Source: Emiliania huxleyi CCMP1516
Lineage: Eukaryota; Haptophyta; Isochrysidales; Noelaerhabdaceae
Direction: 5' to 3'
Assembly (NCBI RefSeq): GCF_000372725.1
Contig: NW_005201213.1
Location: 74,316-138,315 of the forward strand
Length of the DNA: 64,000 nt
The notes under the pieces were generated by a model. The model saw only the letters and a list, made by a program, of their open reading frames with translations. It was not told where the DNA came from and did no database searches. Positions 1 to 10,056 of the stretch are shown piece by piece. Every line of letters starts with the position of its first letter. Positions within the stretch are counted from its first letter, which is position 1. The position numbers were made by a program, and so were the translations under genes.

Positions 1-320
1 GCGCCGCCCCCCTACGCCGCGTCCGCCGCGCCCGGCTCCCACGCGCCTTGCGAGAGGCTCGCTGCGACGGCGCGGTCGGCCGCGCCCGCCGCGAGGTGCA
101 GCTCGAGCGCCTCTGCGAGTCTCGCGGCGAGGACCGCCCCGCTCGGCTGGCACGCTGCCGCGGCCGGGCCGGCAGTCTCGGAGAGCGAGTAGCTCCGCCC
201 GCGCGCCCGCGCGCCGCCCGCAACCTACGGCGTGAGTCCGCCGACAGGAGGGCGTGAAGACGTGGTCCTGTGCGGCGTACTCAGAGCACCGCGTGAGCAC
301 GAGGGGGATGCGAGCACAGT

Positions 321-350
321 GAACACTGCGGAACACTGCGGAACACTGCG
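321..350. repeat. 10-bp tandem repeat, 3 copies
   Basis: Three perfect copies of GAACACTGCG. It lies in a GC-rich, minisatellite-laden stretch (1-867) in which I recognise no gene. Confidence 0.9.
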
Positions 351-383
351 GAAGACGGCTGGGCCCGCGTCCTCTCGAGTGCT

Positions 384-628
384 AGATATGGGGAGATACG
401 GGGAGATATGGGGAGATATGGGGAGATATGGGGAGATATGGGGAGATACGGTGGAAGACGGCTGGGCCCGCGTCCTCTCGAGTGCTGGTGCGGGAGACAT
501 GAACATGTACTCCGCCTCTAGGCGCCTCGGCCCCTCCGTGCTGCCGGATGTGGGGAGATATGGGGGGAGATATGGGGGGAGATATGGGGGGAGATATGGG
601 GAGATATGGGGAGATATGGGGAGATATG
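384..628. repeat. GGGGAGATAT minisatellite, two blocks
   Basis: A block of 10-bp units (GGGGAGATAT/GGGGAGATAC) at 384-451 and a second block of 10-12-bp units at 550-628. A 34-bp segment beginning GAAGACGGCTGGGCCC occurs just before the first block (about 351-384) and again at about 455-488, so an approximately 102-bp unit including the first block looks tandemly duplicated. ORFs through here are only repeat translations. Confidence 0.9.
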
Positions 629-689
629 ACCTCGACGACTCCGTTGCGGCGCGCCGTCTTGAGAACGCCGCTCAGCGCCCCGAGCTGCA

Positions 690-772
690 CACCGCCCCGC
701 CCCCTGCCGCCGCCCTTGCCGCCGCCCTTGCCGCCGCCCCTGCCGCCGCCCCTGCCGCCGCCCTTGCCGCCG
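690..772. repeat. GCC-rich 12-bp tandem repeat
   Basis: Imperfect GCCGCCCTTGCC/GCCGCCCCTGCC units, coding only for Ala/Pro or Gly/Arg runs in all frames. Confidence 0.8.
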
Positions 773-788
773 CCGCGTGTCTCGAGCG

Positions 789-908
789 CCACTGTCGGGC
801 AGAGGGGCTGCGCTCGCCTAATCTCGGCTAATCTCGGCTAATCTCGGCTAATCTCGGCTAATCTCGGCTAATCTCGCGCCACTGTCGGGCAGAGGGGCCG
901 CGCTCGCC
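789..908. repeat. TAATCTCGGC minisatellite flanked by a duplicated exon end
   Basis: Six copies of TAATCTCGGC (about 819-874) lie between two near-identical 30-bp segments (about 789-818 and 876-905) that begin GCCACTGTCGGGCAGAGG. The right-hand copy is the last readable part of the MUS81-like frame on the minus strand, so the array sits just inside, or at the edge of, the presumed next intron of that gene. Confidence 0.75.
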
Positions 909-1728
909 GTGCAAGCTCGGCGGTCGAGAGCGGCGCCTCGCCATCGGCAGCAGCGCGGCGCAGAGCGATCAGCACCGCCGCGGGCGCGCCAACCTCGCCG
1001 TGCGAGTCGAGCAGCTTGGGCACCCAAGATCGCTTGGCACGCACCACCCCCGCAGCGCGACCCGCAGCGGAACCCGCGGCGCCGGCGGCAACCTCCGCGG
1101 CACCCTCCGCGGCACCCTCGCTCGTCCCTCCGGCGTCGGCGGCCGCTGGGGCTGCACCGGTGGCGGCCGGCGGCTGCTCCGCTCCCCCGCGGCCGGCTGT
1201 CTGCCGTTGGCCCCGCGCCGGCGGTGCCTCTGCGCTCGCCGCCTCGTAGCTCTCTGCGCTGCCCGGCGCGTGCGCATACTCCTTCGCGAGCTGCCTCTTC
1301 GACTTCGCGACGGCAAAGCTGAGCGCCTGCGCCTCGGTGGCGCACTGCTCCCAGCTGTCGAAGCCCTGCCGGTTGCCCGTGCCGCCACGCTTGCCCCAGC
1401 TCCGCCACGCCACCACGCCGCACACTGCGACCGCCCACCACTTTCCCTCCTCGTCGTGCTGCAGCGCCGCGACCGGCCTGAGCGGCACCTCGCGCCGCAG
1501 CTGCTCAAAGCTCATCCACTGTCCAAGCAGCGAGGACAGCTTCTCACCCACAAACTTGACCTTCAGCGCCTCCTCACGGCTCGTCACCTCGGACGGGTGC
1601 GCAGAGAGCGAGGCGGCCGCCCGACGGAAGGTCTGAGCCTGCTGCGAGGAGTGGTCCGCGTCGGCGGCGGCCGAGTGCCACTGCCGTAGCTTGGCGACGA
1701 GCGCCTTGTTCGAAATGCTGGCTGGCAT
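868..1728 (-). CDS. MUS81: MUS81-like structure-specific endonuclease, N-terminal part, with WGR-like insert
   Basis: MUS81 pairs with EME1 to cut branched DNA in the nucleus. From ATG at 1728 the protein begins MPASISNKALVAKL and has, in order: an HHH_8 (MUS81/Pol-beta type) helical domain at about residues 5-70 (N-x3-L, central Trp, then F-x-GEKLSSLL); a WGR-like segment at about 95-150 (KWWAVAVCG..WRSWGKRGGTGNRQ..F); an Ala/Gly/Arg-rich linker; and at about 230-285 the MUS81 winged helix (SWVPKL..GAPAAVLIALRRA..LSTAELARRA). The frame stops at 868, before the ERCC4 nuclease domain. A splice donor (ACA/GTGGCG) just before that stop would lead into a minisatellite-filled intron; later exons are not visible, so the gene is either interrupted or continues beyond the left edge. 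A longer frame reaches 1917, but similarity starts only at 1728. Codon choice is GC-rich like its neighbours. Confidence 0.65.
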   Translation of the reverse strand: MPASISNKALVAKLRQWHSAAADADHSSQQAQTFRRAAASLSAHPSEVTSREEALKVKFVGEKLSSLLGQWMSFEQLRREVPLRPVAALQHDEEGKWWAVAVCGVVAWRSWGKRGGTGNRQGFDSWEQCATEAQALSFAVAKSKRQLAKEYAHAPGSAESYEAASAEAPPARGQRQTAGRGGAEQPPAATGAAPAAADAGGTSEGAAEGAAEVAAGAAGSAAGRAAGVVRAKRSWVPKLLDSHGEVGAPAAVLIALRRAAADGEAPLSTAELARRARPLCPTVARD

Positions 1729-4280
1729 GAATTTGGTTGCGCGGTTGAGCAGCTGGGTTGAGAGTGAGAATAACGCACTGGAGCAGGGAATAGGACCGCC
1801 GCAAGCGGCGTGGCGTGGAGCGGTTGAGCATCCCTCCGGGGGGCCCTCTGCGCCGGGGAGGCGTTGTTGGAGGCTAGGACGCAAGCGTCCGTCGCCCTTT
1901 TCAAACTCGGGGACCACTCCGCTAGACCGCTACGCTCCGACCCGAATTTGGAGGGCCTAAAAGTTTAAGGTGTTGCTGCGCAAAACTACCGAGTCTCTCG
2001 ACTAGCTGCCACGTTGCACCGAGAGCGGATCTCCTCCTGCTCCGCAAGGAGGGTGGCCAAGGCGAAAGTCTTGACTGAGCCGCCGGGCGCGTTGACGACT
2101 TGGAGAAGGTCGCCCTTGTACTTGTACTTGTAGAGATGCTCGAGGGGGTGCTTTGTGGGGCGGTGCGCAGCCAGGCCAGCAGTGAGGGGAGGCGCACCCT
2201 CACTCTCCTCGGTTGAAGAGCTCGTCGGAGGCTGCGTCACGACGGGAGGGTCGCGACAGCAGTCCTCGGGCGAGCCGACGCGCATGTCCAAAGCGCTGGG
2301 ACTCGTTGTGACGGCAGACGCCGGCTGCCTCTCCAACCGCTTCTGCAGCGTCCTTCTTTGCCCGTGCATGGGCTCGATCCGATTCCGCAGCGTGTCGTCC
2401 CCAGCGGCGGTATTGCGCGGGAGGCGGCCGCGGGCACGCTGGGCTCGATCAGCGGCTTTCCCTCAGTTGCTCCGAAAGCACGGATTTGGCGGACGTTCTT
2501 GGCTTCAATTTTACGAATGTCTTGGCACCAGCTGAAGGCTTGCCCCCGCGTCCACGGCCCACATCACATGGTTTCTGCACGGTATTCGGATTTTGCTATT
2601 TGTTCGTGTGGGGGTATATTGCAGATTTGTCAATGGTACCGCGTCTGCGACGCGGGCGCCTTGCGGGCAGAGCCCTTAGCCACCCTTTATATCTATCTTG
2701 CGCGGTCAAAAGAAAAATTCGTGCACAGAATTTAACTCGGCCCGCAGGACTGGCGCGTGCTAGCACTGATACGAAACCACGACGACACACACCAGTCGAC
2801 TCGATGAACGGCGGACTAGGTCTAGCCCTGGGTGAGCCGGGTTGTGACATGGTTACTTCCCCCAGGATTGGTCTTCTCTGCCTGCGGGAACACCCTCGGG
2901 CGGCCGGGTGGGGCTGCGGCTGGAGCTAGCATGGCTCGATAGAGCCGAGACCCCGTGTTGAGGCGGCGCTCCTGTGGGCGGCTGTGGAATCGGCAGATTC
3001 GACCTCAGATCTCCAGTATTCTCATCCCAGTGGATGGACGTCCGGACGTCCCTTTGTGTTCCTCTCCCCGTCCGCCAGCGAGACGCTCAGTCGCTGGCGG
3101 CCGCAGTTTTCTGTGAAGGAGGCTGCGCTGCGCAAGCACGGGCGGGAGGGGTTTCTCCTGCGGAGTCGTGCGTGCGCAGGGCTCCTCTTTGCTTTCTTCT
3201 ACTCCCTACTATCATCTCGTTCCCGTCCTACCAGAGAATTGGCGATTCCGCGGCTTACTGGGTCCCTGAGCCGCTCCCCGTGTGCGATTATTGTGGCCCA
3301 GGCATGGTACTGATAGTAAACGGGTCAGAACCGGCCAAACACAGGCTACAGCCCCACACACGCGCCCGCCATAGCTCCTGGAGAGCATGCGCGAGTGACG
3401 CGCTACAAGCCGCGAGAGTGGCATCAGAGGCAGGAACGACGTGCTCTTGCTGCACCTCGCAGCTGCACCGGAGTGTGCTCGCAGTGTATGCCACGGCCGC
3501 CGCCTGCGGCATTGCTCTCGTGCAGCTAGGCGACGCAGGTCCATCAGCAGGGCTCATCCAATGCGAGCGCACATTGTGCGTAGCCGCGGGCAGGTGGCAG
3601 TGCACAGCCGCACACCGGCTGTGGCGGCTCGAATGCCCCCGGCAGTAATGCTGGTCATTAACCTGCGTATTGGGGCCGCAGCAGACTGCTGCTGTGGCAA
3701 CAGCAGCAGCCTGCTGCTGCCTGATTCAGTCAAGCCAGCGGTGCAGCGAGGCGTGCAGAATTCGCGCGGTTTTGTCCCTCCTGAGGCTGAGCGCATTCGA
3801 GCCCGTCGACCGGAGTTGGATGGTACCACGCGTCTCACTGAGACGCGGGGTACTGGCCATGGCCGGGCTACGGAGCGTGAGGTGGCGAGCGGAGCGAGCG
3901 ACAAAACAACGAGAAAAACACGGATCTGACGCGATGTCCAACGTCAGATCTGGCTCACCCAGGGCTGGACCTAGTCGGCGGAGCTATTCTCGGACTCGCG
4001 CCCACACCAGCCAGTCACACACCTGGCTCCAACGTGCAACGTGGGGGACACTACTAGGCCACGCAAGGCACCAGACGTTGCATGATTTATTTTTTCGTGT
4101 TTCCAGCGCGTGGTTTAAAGTCAGAAGTTCTGGGCTCTGAGTTATGCTGTTATGGGCGGACGGCGTGAAGTGGCGACGGAACCGAAAGCAAAACAAGAAC
4201 ATGCAAACGCACACCCGCACACGCCGGTCGTGTCAGGCTGCGCACTTCTTGCAAGGATCTTTGGGTTCAGTCGTTTGCAG
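1729..4280. other. No recognised gene; possible minus-strand exon fragments
   Basis: Several short frames exist. The minus strand at 1986-2369 contains a modestly protein-like stretch (ending near residues DLLQVVNAPGGSVK), and another lies at about 2440-2540, but neither matches a family I know and no splice chain is convincing. A 22-bp string ACGAAACCACGACGACACACAC at about 2769 recurs near 54820. A short hairpin pairs the GGATCTGACG and CGTCAGATC arms at about 3924-3955. Confidence 0.4.
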
Positions 4281-5732
4281 TCAAGCGGATGCGGGCGTGC
4301 TAGGCGGCCACGCCTCGACCTTCTTGGGCAGCAGCTGGTTGGACAGGTCCTCTCCGTGGCCTAGGCGGGCGGCATCGCCCTTGCCCCACGTGAAGACGGC
4401 GCCGTCGGCAGTGAGGGCGATGCTGTGGGCCTCCCCAGTGGACACACCCACGACGCGCTGGCCAGCCAAGGCTTCGACCTTCTTCGGCAGCAGCTGGTCC
4501 TGCCGGTCGCCGTGGCCCAGCTTGCCTGAGCCTCCACCACCCCAGCTCCAGACGGCACCGTCGGTGGCGAGGGCGAGGCTGTGGTACCCTCCAGCCGACA
4601 CAGCGACGATACGCCGCCTAGTTAAGGCCTCGATCTTCTTGGGCAGCAGCTGGTTCTGCTCGTCGCCGTGGCCCAGCTTGCCATTGCCTCCACCGCCCCA
4701 GCTCCAGACGCCGCCGTCGGCTGTGAGGGCGAGGCTGTGGTTGCCTCCAGCCGACACAGTGACGACGCGCTCGCCAGCCAAGGCCTCGATCTTCTTGGGC
4801 TGCCACTGGTGCTCCTCGTCGCCGTGGCCCAACCGACTTACCAGCCCACCTCCATAGCCCCAGCTCCAGACGGCGCCGTCGGCGGTGAGAGCGAGGCTGT
4901 GGTGCTGTCCAGCCGACACAGCGACGACGCGCTGACCCGCAAAGGCCTCGACCTTCTTCGGCAGCAGCTGGTTCTGCTGGTCGCCGTGGCCCAACCGGCC
5001 AACGTGTCCAAAGCCAAAGCTCCAAACTGCTCCGTCGGCGGTGAGGGCGAGGCTGTGCATCCACCCAGCCGACACAGCGACGACGCGCTGGTCAGCGAAG
5101 GCCTCGATCTTCTTGGGCAGCAGCCGGAGCTGCTGGTTGTCGTGGCCCAGCTGGCCATGGCCTCCCCAGCCCCAGCTCCAGACAGCGCCGTCGGCGGTGA
5201 GGGCGAGGCTGTGACTCTCTCCAGCCGACGCGCTCACGGCACGCTCGCCGCCCAGAGGAGAAGGGAGGCGGGTGGGCGTGTTGAGCCGCGTCACGCCCTC
5301 GCCGTGGCCAAGCAGCCCTCGGTAGTCGCCAAGCGGCGTCGAGCCGCACGACGAGAGCCGCCCCTCGCCGTCGATGAAGAGGCTGTGACGCTTGCCTGCC
5401 GCCGCCCTCGCCGGCGGGTTGGACTCGCACAGCAACGCAGCGAAGCACAGCCACCGCACGGCGCAGCTCTCGCCCTCTGGCTGCGCCAGCAGCTCGAAGC
5501 CGCGCTCTTGCGCCCACAAGCGGATGGCCTCCAGCGCAAGCGAGGCGTGGAAGAGCAGCGAGACGGCCGCGACGCGAGCGATGTCGGCGGGGCTGTTGCA
5601 GCGAGAGAGGGCGCGCACGAGAAGCTCCGTGGGGAGGTCGAGGAGGCGGGTGGGCGGCGGCGTGTCTGGCGAGGGAGCGGCGGTGGAAGCGGAGGCGAGG
5701 CGGCGCGAGCGGCGGCGCGGCAGGGCGGACAT
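4281..5732 (-). CDS. F-box / RCC1-repeat protein
   Basis: Probable substrate-recognition subunit of an SCF-type ubiquitin ligase with a beta-propeller. From ATG at 5732 (MSALPRRRS) there is a basic/Pro-rich leader, an F-box at about residues 28-65 (LLDLPTELLVRALSRC), a linker, and then six to seven RCC1 blades of about 50 residues, each with the pattern HSLALTADGAVWSWG, GHGD and LLPKK(I/V)EA. The last blade ends close to the stop at 4281, so the propeller looks complete. The frame is open upstream to 5804, but the 5732 start matches the ATG of the related copy at 30835. One exon. Two further, damaged relatives lie at 20691-21153 and 29821-30835. The substrate cannot be told. Confidence 0.85.
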   Translation of the reverse strand: MSALPRRRSRRLASASTAAPSPDTPPPTRLLDLPTELLVRALSRCNSPADIARVAAVSLLFHASLALEAIRLWAQERGFELLAQPEGESCAVRWLCFAALLCESNPPARAAAGKRHSLFIDGEGRLSSCGSTPLGDYRGLLGHGEGVTRLNTPTRLPSPLGGERAVSASAGESHSLALTADGAVWSWGWGGHGQLGHDNQQLRLLPKKIEAFADQRVVAVSAGWMHSLALTADGAVWSFGFGHVGRLGHGDQQNQLLPKKVEAFAGQRVVAVSAGQHHSLALTADGAVWSWGYGGGLVSRLGHGDEEHQWQPKKIEALAGERVVTVSAGGNHSLALTADGGVWSWGGGGNGKLGHGDEQNQLLPKKIEALTRRRIVAVSAGGYHSLALATDGAVWSWGGGGSGKLGHGDRQDQLLPKKVEALAGQRVVGVSTGEAHSIALTADGAVFTWGKGDAARLGHGEDLSNQLLPKKVEAWPPSTPASA

Positions 5733-6503
5733 ATATATTGTGTATCGGGAAAAAAGAATTTTTTCCGCGAGTCGAAAAGAAATTGACCAAATGCGCTCGC
5801 ACACGCACCTCCAAGCGAGTGGCTCGACGAGCTACCCTTCGAGGTGGCTGCGGCGACCGCCCGGCTGCTCAAGCACCACGCGCGCTCCGGCGCGTGGGTC
5901 GAGCTCTCGCCCGGCAACCCTAGCCAGGCCTCACGCGCTGGCCGCGACCGCGACCGCTCGAGCCCGAACTGCCCGTCAGATATGTCGGAATTGTCGGAGA
6001 ATAGCGACTAGCACACCTCTGAGTCCCAGAAACCCGAGGAGTCATACAGTCCACCTGTGTGATGCACGCCCTGCGAGCGGGGCGGGGTGCGCACTGTCCC
6101 TCTGTGTTCGTGTGCGTCGCCCATCTCTCCCTGGAGATGACTGCTCTATTTATTTATTTATACCTCCAAGTGCTCGTGTAGCCTTCGTAGGCAGCACGGG
6201 TGGGCCGCGAACGTGACAGGAGGGGGTCTGTCGCCACTGAGACGCGCGCAATGTGGGGCTTTTGGCCAAACTTTTTACTACGGTCTGAGTTCTCATTGCG
6301 GGCTCCAACCGCCAGGCTCGTTGAAGCGAAGCGAAAAGTACCCGTTGAGCCTCTGTGAATAGGCTCCCAGCGCCCGCCGCGCCGGGCTTGTACCGCGGTA
6401 CGGCGCCGCTCGCTGAGCCCGCCAGAGCATGGCCGTTCGCGGCTAGCGTCTCTCCCGCGCGCGAGCGAAGCGCCCGCCCCCCCCCACCCCCCCCACCACC
6501 ACC

Positions 6504-6507
<4 letters not shown>
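5733..6507. promoter_or_regulatory. Intergenic region upstream of the RCC1 gene; no gene seen
   Basis: AT-rich patches (a TATATATATTG run at 5731-5741 and a TATTTATTTATTTATA run near 6149-6164) lie in otherwise GC-rich DNA. I see no conserved protein in any frame. It presumably holds the 5' region of the minus-strand RCC1 gene. Confidence 0.3.

Positions 6508-6579
<72 letters not shown>
6508..6579. repeat. (CT)36 microsatellite
   Basis: An uninterrupted CT dinucleotide run of about 72 bp, flanked by C-rich tracts on both sides. It lies about 260 bp upstream of the ARM-repeat gene start. Confidence 0.95.
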
Positions 6580-6581
<2 letters not shown>

Positions 6582-6840
6582 CCACCACCGCGCCCCCCCC
6601 GCAAGGCGCGCGATACACACCTACTCGAGTACCTCCACCTTTGCGGGGCCCTCTGGGGCGGTAAAAAAAACCGGATCTACCTACCTATTGCATAGGGGGC
6701 AGCCAGTGGCGGCAGACCCCTGTCTGGGTAGGAGCCGGAGGGAGCTCTCCCAAGAGACCTCGAGAGAGAGCAGGCTCCGGGCGCCTGATCTGTCCTCGGA
6801 TCCCTACGCCCGGCTCTACGCCCTGCTGCCAGGGCCGGCG

Positions 6841-7821
6841 ATGCGTCCCTTGCGTCCCTCTCGCTGCGCCGTGCTCGCGCTGATCGCCGCCGCCGCGCTC
6901 GCCGCCGCGGAGACCAGCGAGGCGAGCGCCCGGATGCAGGTGGAGATTGACGCTGCAGCTGGCTCCGCCGCGGCGGCGGCGCCCGACCCGCGGCTGAACG
7001 AGCACATGATGGGGCTCGCGGCCGAGATGTCCGACCAGCTCACCGACATCATGGCGTCGCTGCAGCACGGCTCAGACTCTGCGCGCGACGCGGCGGTCGC
7101 GCGCCTCGGCCAGCTCTCCATTGCGACGGCCGAGGCGGGCCGCGAACAGGCGCGCATGTTCCGTTCGGCAGTGGTGGTGGGAGGCGCACTGCCGGAGCTG
7201 GTGAGCATGCTCGGCTCGGAGCAGACGAGGAGGCAGGCGCTCGCGGCGGAGGCGATCCACACGCTCGCGATCGACGATCCCACCTCCGACGCGGACAACT
7301 TCCACTCGCTCGAGATCTGCCAGTCGGGCGCGGTGGCGCCGCTCGTCGCGATGCTCTCTTCGACGGACGAGGCGGCGCAGGCGGCCGCCACGGGCGCGCT
7401 CTCCTGCCTCGCCGAGAACCCCGTCTGCCAGCAGATGATTGCCGGCGCCGGCGCCCTCGCGCCGCTGATGAAGCTGACGCAGTACGGCTCCGACATGGGC
7501 AAGCTGTCTGCGATGGGCGCGCTCGACGTGCTCACGGTCAACAACCCGCTCGTGCAGCAGGAGCTGCTCACCGCCGGCGCGCCCAAGCTCCTCTCCGGCC
7601 TCGAGTCGATGGGCGCGCAGCTGCTGCGCGAGCAGGCGGGCTCCTTCGGCGCCCGGCTGCGCGACGAGAAGGCGGCGGCGGCGGCGCCGAAGCTCGACGA
7701 GGCGGCGCACGTGCGCGCGGCGCGCGACACGAGAATCAAGTACGACGGGCTGCGCCAGCGGGCCGTGCGGATGATGCAGGGCTGGGGCGACGAGCGCTCG
7801 ACGCACCGGAGTGGCCGCTAA
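6841..7821 (+). CDS. Armadillo-repeat protein with N-terminal signal sequence
   Basis: A 326-residue protein from ATG 6841. Residues 1-24 form a basic-then-hydrophobic leader (RCAVLALIAAAALAAAE) consistent with a signal peptide or the first part of a plastid targeting signal. From about residue 60 to 270 there are about five ARM/HEAT-like helical repeats (phrases such as GGALPELVSMLGSEQ, SGAVAPLVAMLSSTDEAAQ, AGALAPLMKLTQYG), which usually form a protein-binding superhelix. A charged C-terminal helix follows. An upstream frame extends to 6355 but runs through the CT microsatellite, so I chose 6841. Partner and role are unknown; one exon. Confidence 0.75.
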   Translation: MRPLRPSRCAVLALIAAAALAAAETSEASARMQVEIDAAAGSAAAAAPDPRLNEHMMGLAAEMSDQLTDIMASLQHGSDSARDAAVARLGQLSIATAEAGREQARMFRSAVVVGGALPELVSMLGSEQTRRQALAAEAIHTLAIDDPTSDADNFHSLEICQSGAVAPLVAMLSSTDEAAQAAATGALSCLAENPVCQQMIAGAGALAPLMKLTQYGSDMGKLSAMGALDVLTVNNPLVQQELLTAGAPKLLSGLESMGAQLLREQAGSFGARLRDEKAAAAAPKLDEAAHVRAARDTRIKYDGLRQRAVRMMQGWGDERSTHRSGR

Positions 7822-8493
7822 ACCCCGTACACACACACAAACGTGAAACGAAAAACAGCAAAAGTCGAGGCGCGGCCTGCGAGCTGCGTGCAGCTGCAAG
7901 TATAATACAAAAACATGGTCAAAAAAACTGTTCAATTTTCAAAGGCAAAACACGACGCTCTGCGGTTGGTGGATGCATGCGCACCCCTCACACAGTCTGA
8001 CAATATTTAAAGAGCCGTACCCCATTCCCCTCTCAAGTCTCAATATAGACCCGAGACGGGTCGCAGGCGTCGTACCGAGCGTGTCGAGACTAGTTGCAGT
8101 TCGGGTACACAACGACTAGTTACAGTTCGGGTACACAACGACATGGTCGGAATGTGGATCCATCTTCGTCTCTGTGAATTTGACTTTTGACCGCGGGTAC
8201 TTTACTTTCATACAGGTGTGTACCTCACTTGAGCACTTGAGTCTTGAGCACTTGATAGGGTCGATTCCGCATGGTACGGGACCCCTCACATATACTGGAC
8301 GTGTACGCTAAGACTCCCTTCGCGTTCTACATGTATCCCTCGATCGGATGTCCTTGCACAATGATGACGACTCGTTTTCTCCACCACCACCTGCCGGGAG
8401 ATGTGCACGCGACACAGATAGATGAGTTGAGTCATGGGAGCCGGCTGGCAGGAGCCCACGAGGGCGCGCATGTGCAACGGCCAAAGCCACTCC
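7822..8493. other. Intergenic; 27-bp tandem duplication, no gene
   Basis: Two near-perfect copies of a 27-bp unit (ACTAGTTGCAGTTCGGGTAC plus 7 bp) at 8088-8141. Nothing coding is recognised. The 3' ends of the convergent ARM and DcpS genes face each other here. Confidence 0.6.
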
Positions 8494-9770
8494 TCAGCTG
8501 CGCGCCGGGCTCCGCGCCCGCCGCGTGCGTGTCGCCGAGGCCTGTTTGCCCGAGCTCGCGGCGCCGGCGCCCGCCGCACCACCGCCCTCCTGACTGCCCT
8601 CCTCGCGGAGGCGGGCGAGAAGCCGGTCGTTCGCCTTGAGCTGGTAGTAGAGCGTCTTCTTCTGGGCGTAGCACGCGCCGTCCGCCTCGAGGCTGTCGAT
8701 GACCTCCTGCAGGAGGTGCGCGCGCTCCGCCTGGCAGCCGAGGTCGTTGTGCAGCCGTGTGAAGTGCACCTGCGGGGGGGGGGGGGGGGGGGGGCCCCTT
8801 CCCCCCAAAAGATTCTCCCCCCAGGGGGGGGGGGCGGTTTTTGTTGGAGGGCCAACCAAAGGGGGGAGGAACCACCCAAAGAGGATCCCCCCGGCCCCCC
8901 CTGGAAAGGGGAAAACCCCGGCCGGGAGGGCCCAAACCCCCCCAGGGGGGGGGGTTCCACCCCCTACTTCTCCAAAAGGGGGCCCCCCCCCCGGCCCAAA
9001 ATCCCCCAAAAAAACCGCAGGGGCCCCCCCGTCAGGTCGCGCAGGCTGCGGATGTCGCGCCGGTGGCAGATGGCGAGGCAGTAGAGGTCCTTGACGGCGG
9101 TGTGGCCGCGCCAAGACGCCCGCAGCTGCGGGTCGGCGGTGCACGGCGGGTGCGACTTCCACTTTGTGTCGACGTTGAGCAGGAAGCCGGTCGGCTCGGC
9201 CGGGTCGTTGAAGAGCACGCGCTCCGCCTCCTTGCTCAGGTCGAGGCACTTGTCGATCCACGAGGTCGACTTTGGGTCGAGCGCGTCGATGTACGGCGCG
9301 ACGGCGGCGTGGTACAGCGCCGCCGTCTCGGTGACAAAGACGCCGGGCTGCGGGCGCGACCGTGCAATCTGCTTCTCGCTCGCCGGCGCGATCACCTCGA
9401 GTGCAAAAGCGGGCCGCTTCCACAGCACCGAGGCCAGGGAGGCCGAGCCGCGGTAGTAGGCGTACTCAGCGCCGCTGTAGGACGAGAGCGACGTCTCGAG
9501 ATGCGCAGCGACGTCTGAGCTGGCCCGGTCGACGGCCGAGATCTTTACCAGCGCCCGCTCTCCGGCCGGCTGCCACGAGAAGGCACCGAGCAGGACGGCA
9601 TGGCCTTCGCCCTCGGAAAGCACCTCGCTCTGCTTGAAGGAGGAGAGATCGCGCAGCGAGGAGACGCCGCGTGCGCGCCGGAGCAGGTGGCGGATGGTGA
9701 GCGTGAGCGACACGACAGCCACAGTGAAGGTGGCGGCGTTCAGCGGGTTGTGTAGATCTAACATGCACAT
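8494..9770 (-). CDS. DCPS: Scavenger mRNA-decapping enzyme DcpS (assembly-damaged middle)
   Basis: DcpS hydrolyses the residual m7GpppN cap after 3'-5' mRNA decay. Reading from 9770: an N-terminal dimerisation region (SFKQSEVLSEGEGHAVLL), then the cap-binding core (ERVLFNDPAEPTGFLLNVD, DLYCLAICHRRDIRSLRDL), all as in human DcpS. The C-terminal piece 8494-8773 matches the family end (VHFTRLHNDLG, ERAHLLQEVIDSLEAD, TLYYQLKANDRLL). Between them about 50 residues, including most of the HLHVH histidine triad, fall in unreadable sequence at 8771-9030. An acceptor (CCCCGCAG/GTGCACTTC) shows that an intron ends within the triad. The first 30 residues from 9770 are hydrophobic and may be intronic or a leader, so the start is uncertain. 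Confidence 0.85.
8771..9030. other. Low-quality, homopolymer-rich sequence inside DcpS
   Basis: Runs such as 18 or more G, then alternating blocks of C, A and G of 3-12 bases, with no dinucleotide structure resembling the flanks. This is typical of miscalled trace ends rather than biology. It replaces an intron plus an exon expected in DcpS. Confidence 0.7.
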
Positions 9771-10056
9771 GCCCCCTCCAACTACAGAAAAGTACTTGAT
9801 TGAGGGTTGGCCGCTGCTGTGTATCTCGAGACCTCGAGAGAAGGGCCCCGCAGACACGGATTGGGTAAAACGGAACTCTGTGCCCGACGGCAACGCGGGG
9901 CCGTCCGCGGCGCAGGCCTTCAGCGCCCGATGCGGCCCCCGCCATGGCTTGTCCTATGCGTGAGCCTCTATGGCGTAGCGCTTTTGCTGCCTCGACGATG
10001 CAGACGCCCCGCCGCCCTCCCCTTCGACTCCGCCGCTGGCACCAGGGGTATCCCGA

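Noticed and set aside
48-2369. Many long overlapping ORFs in all six frames in GC-rich DNA
   Set aside because: At this GC content stop codons are rare, and almost all these frames are Arg/Ala/Pro-rich translations of real genes or repeats in other frames.
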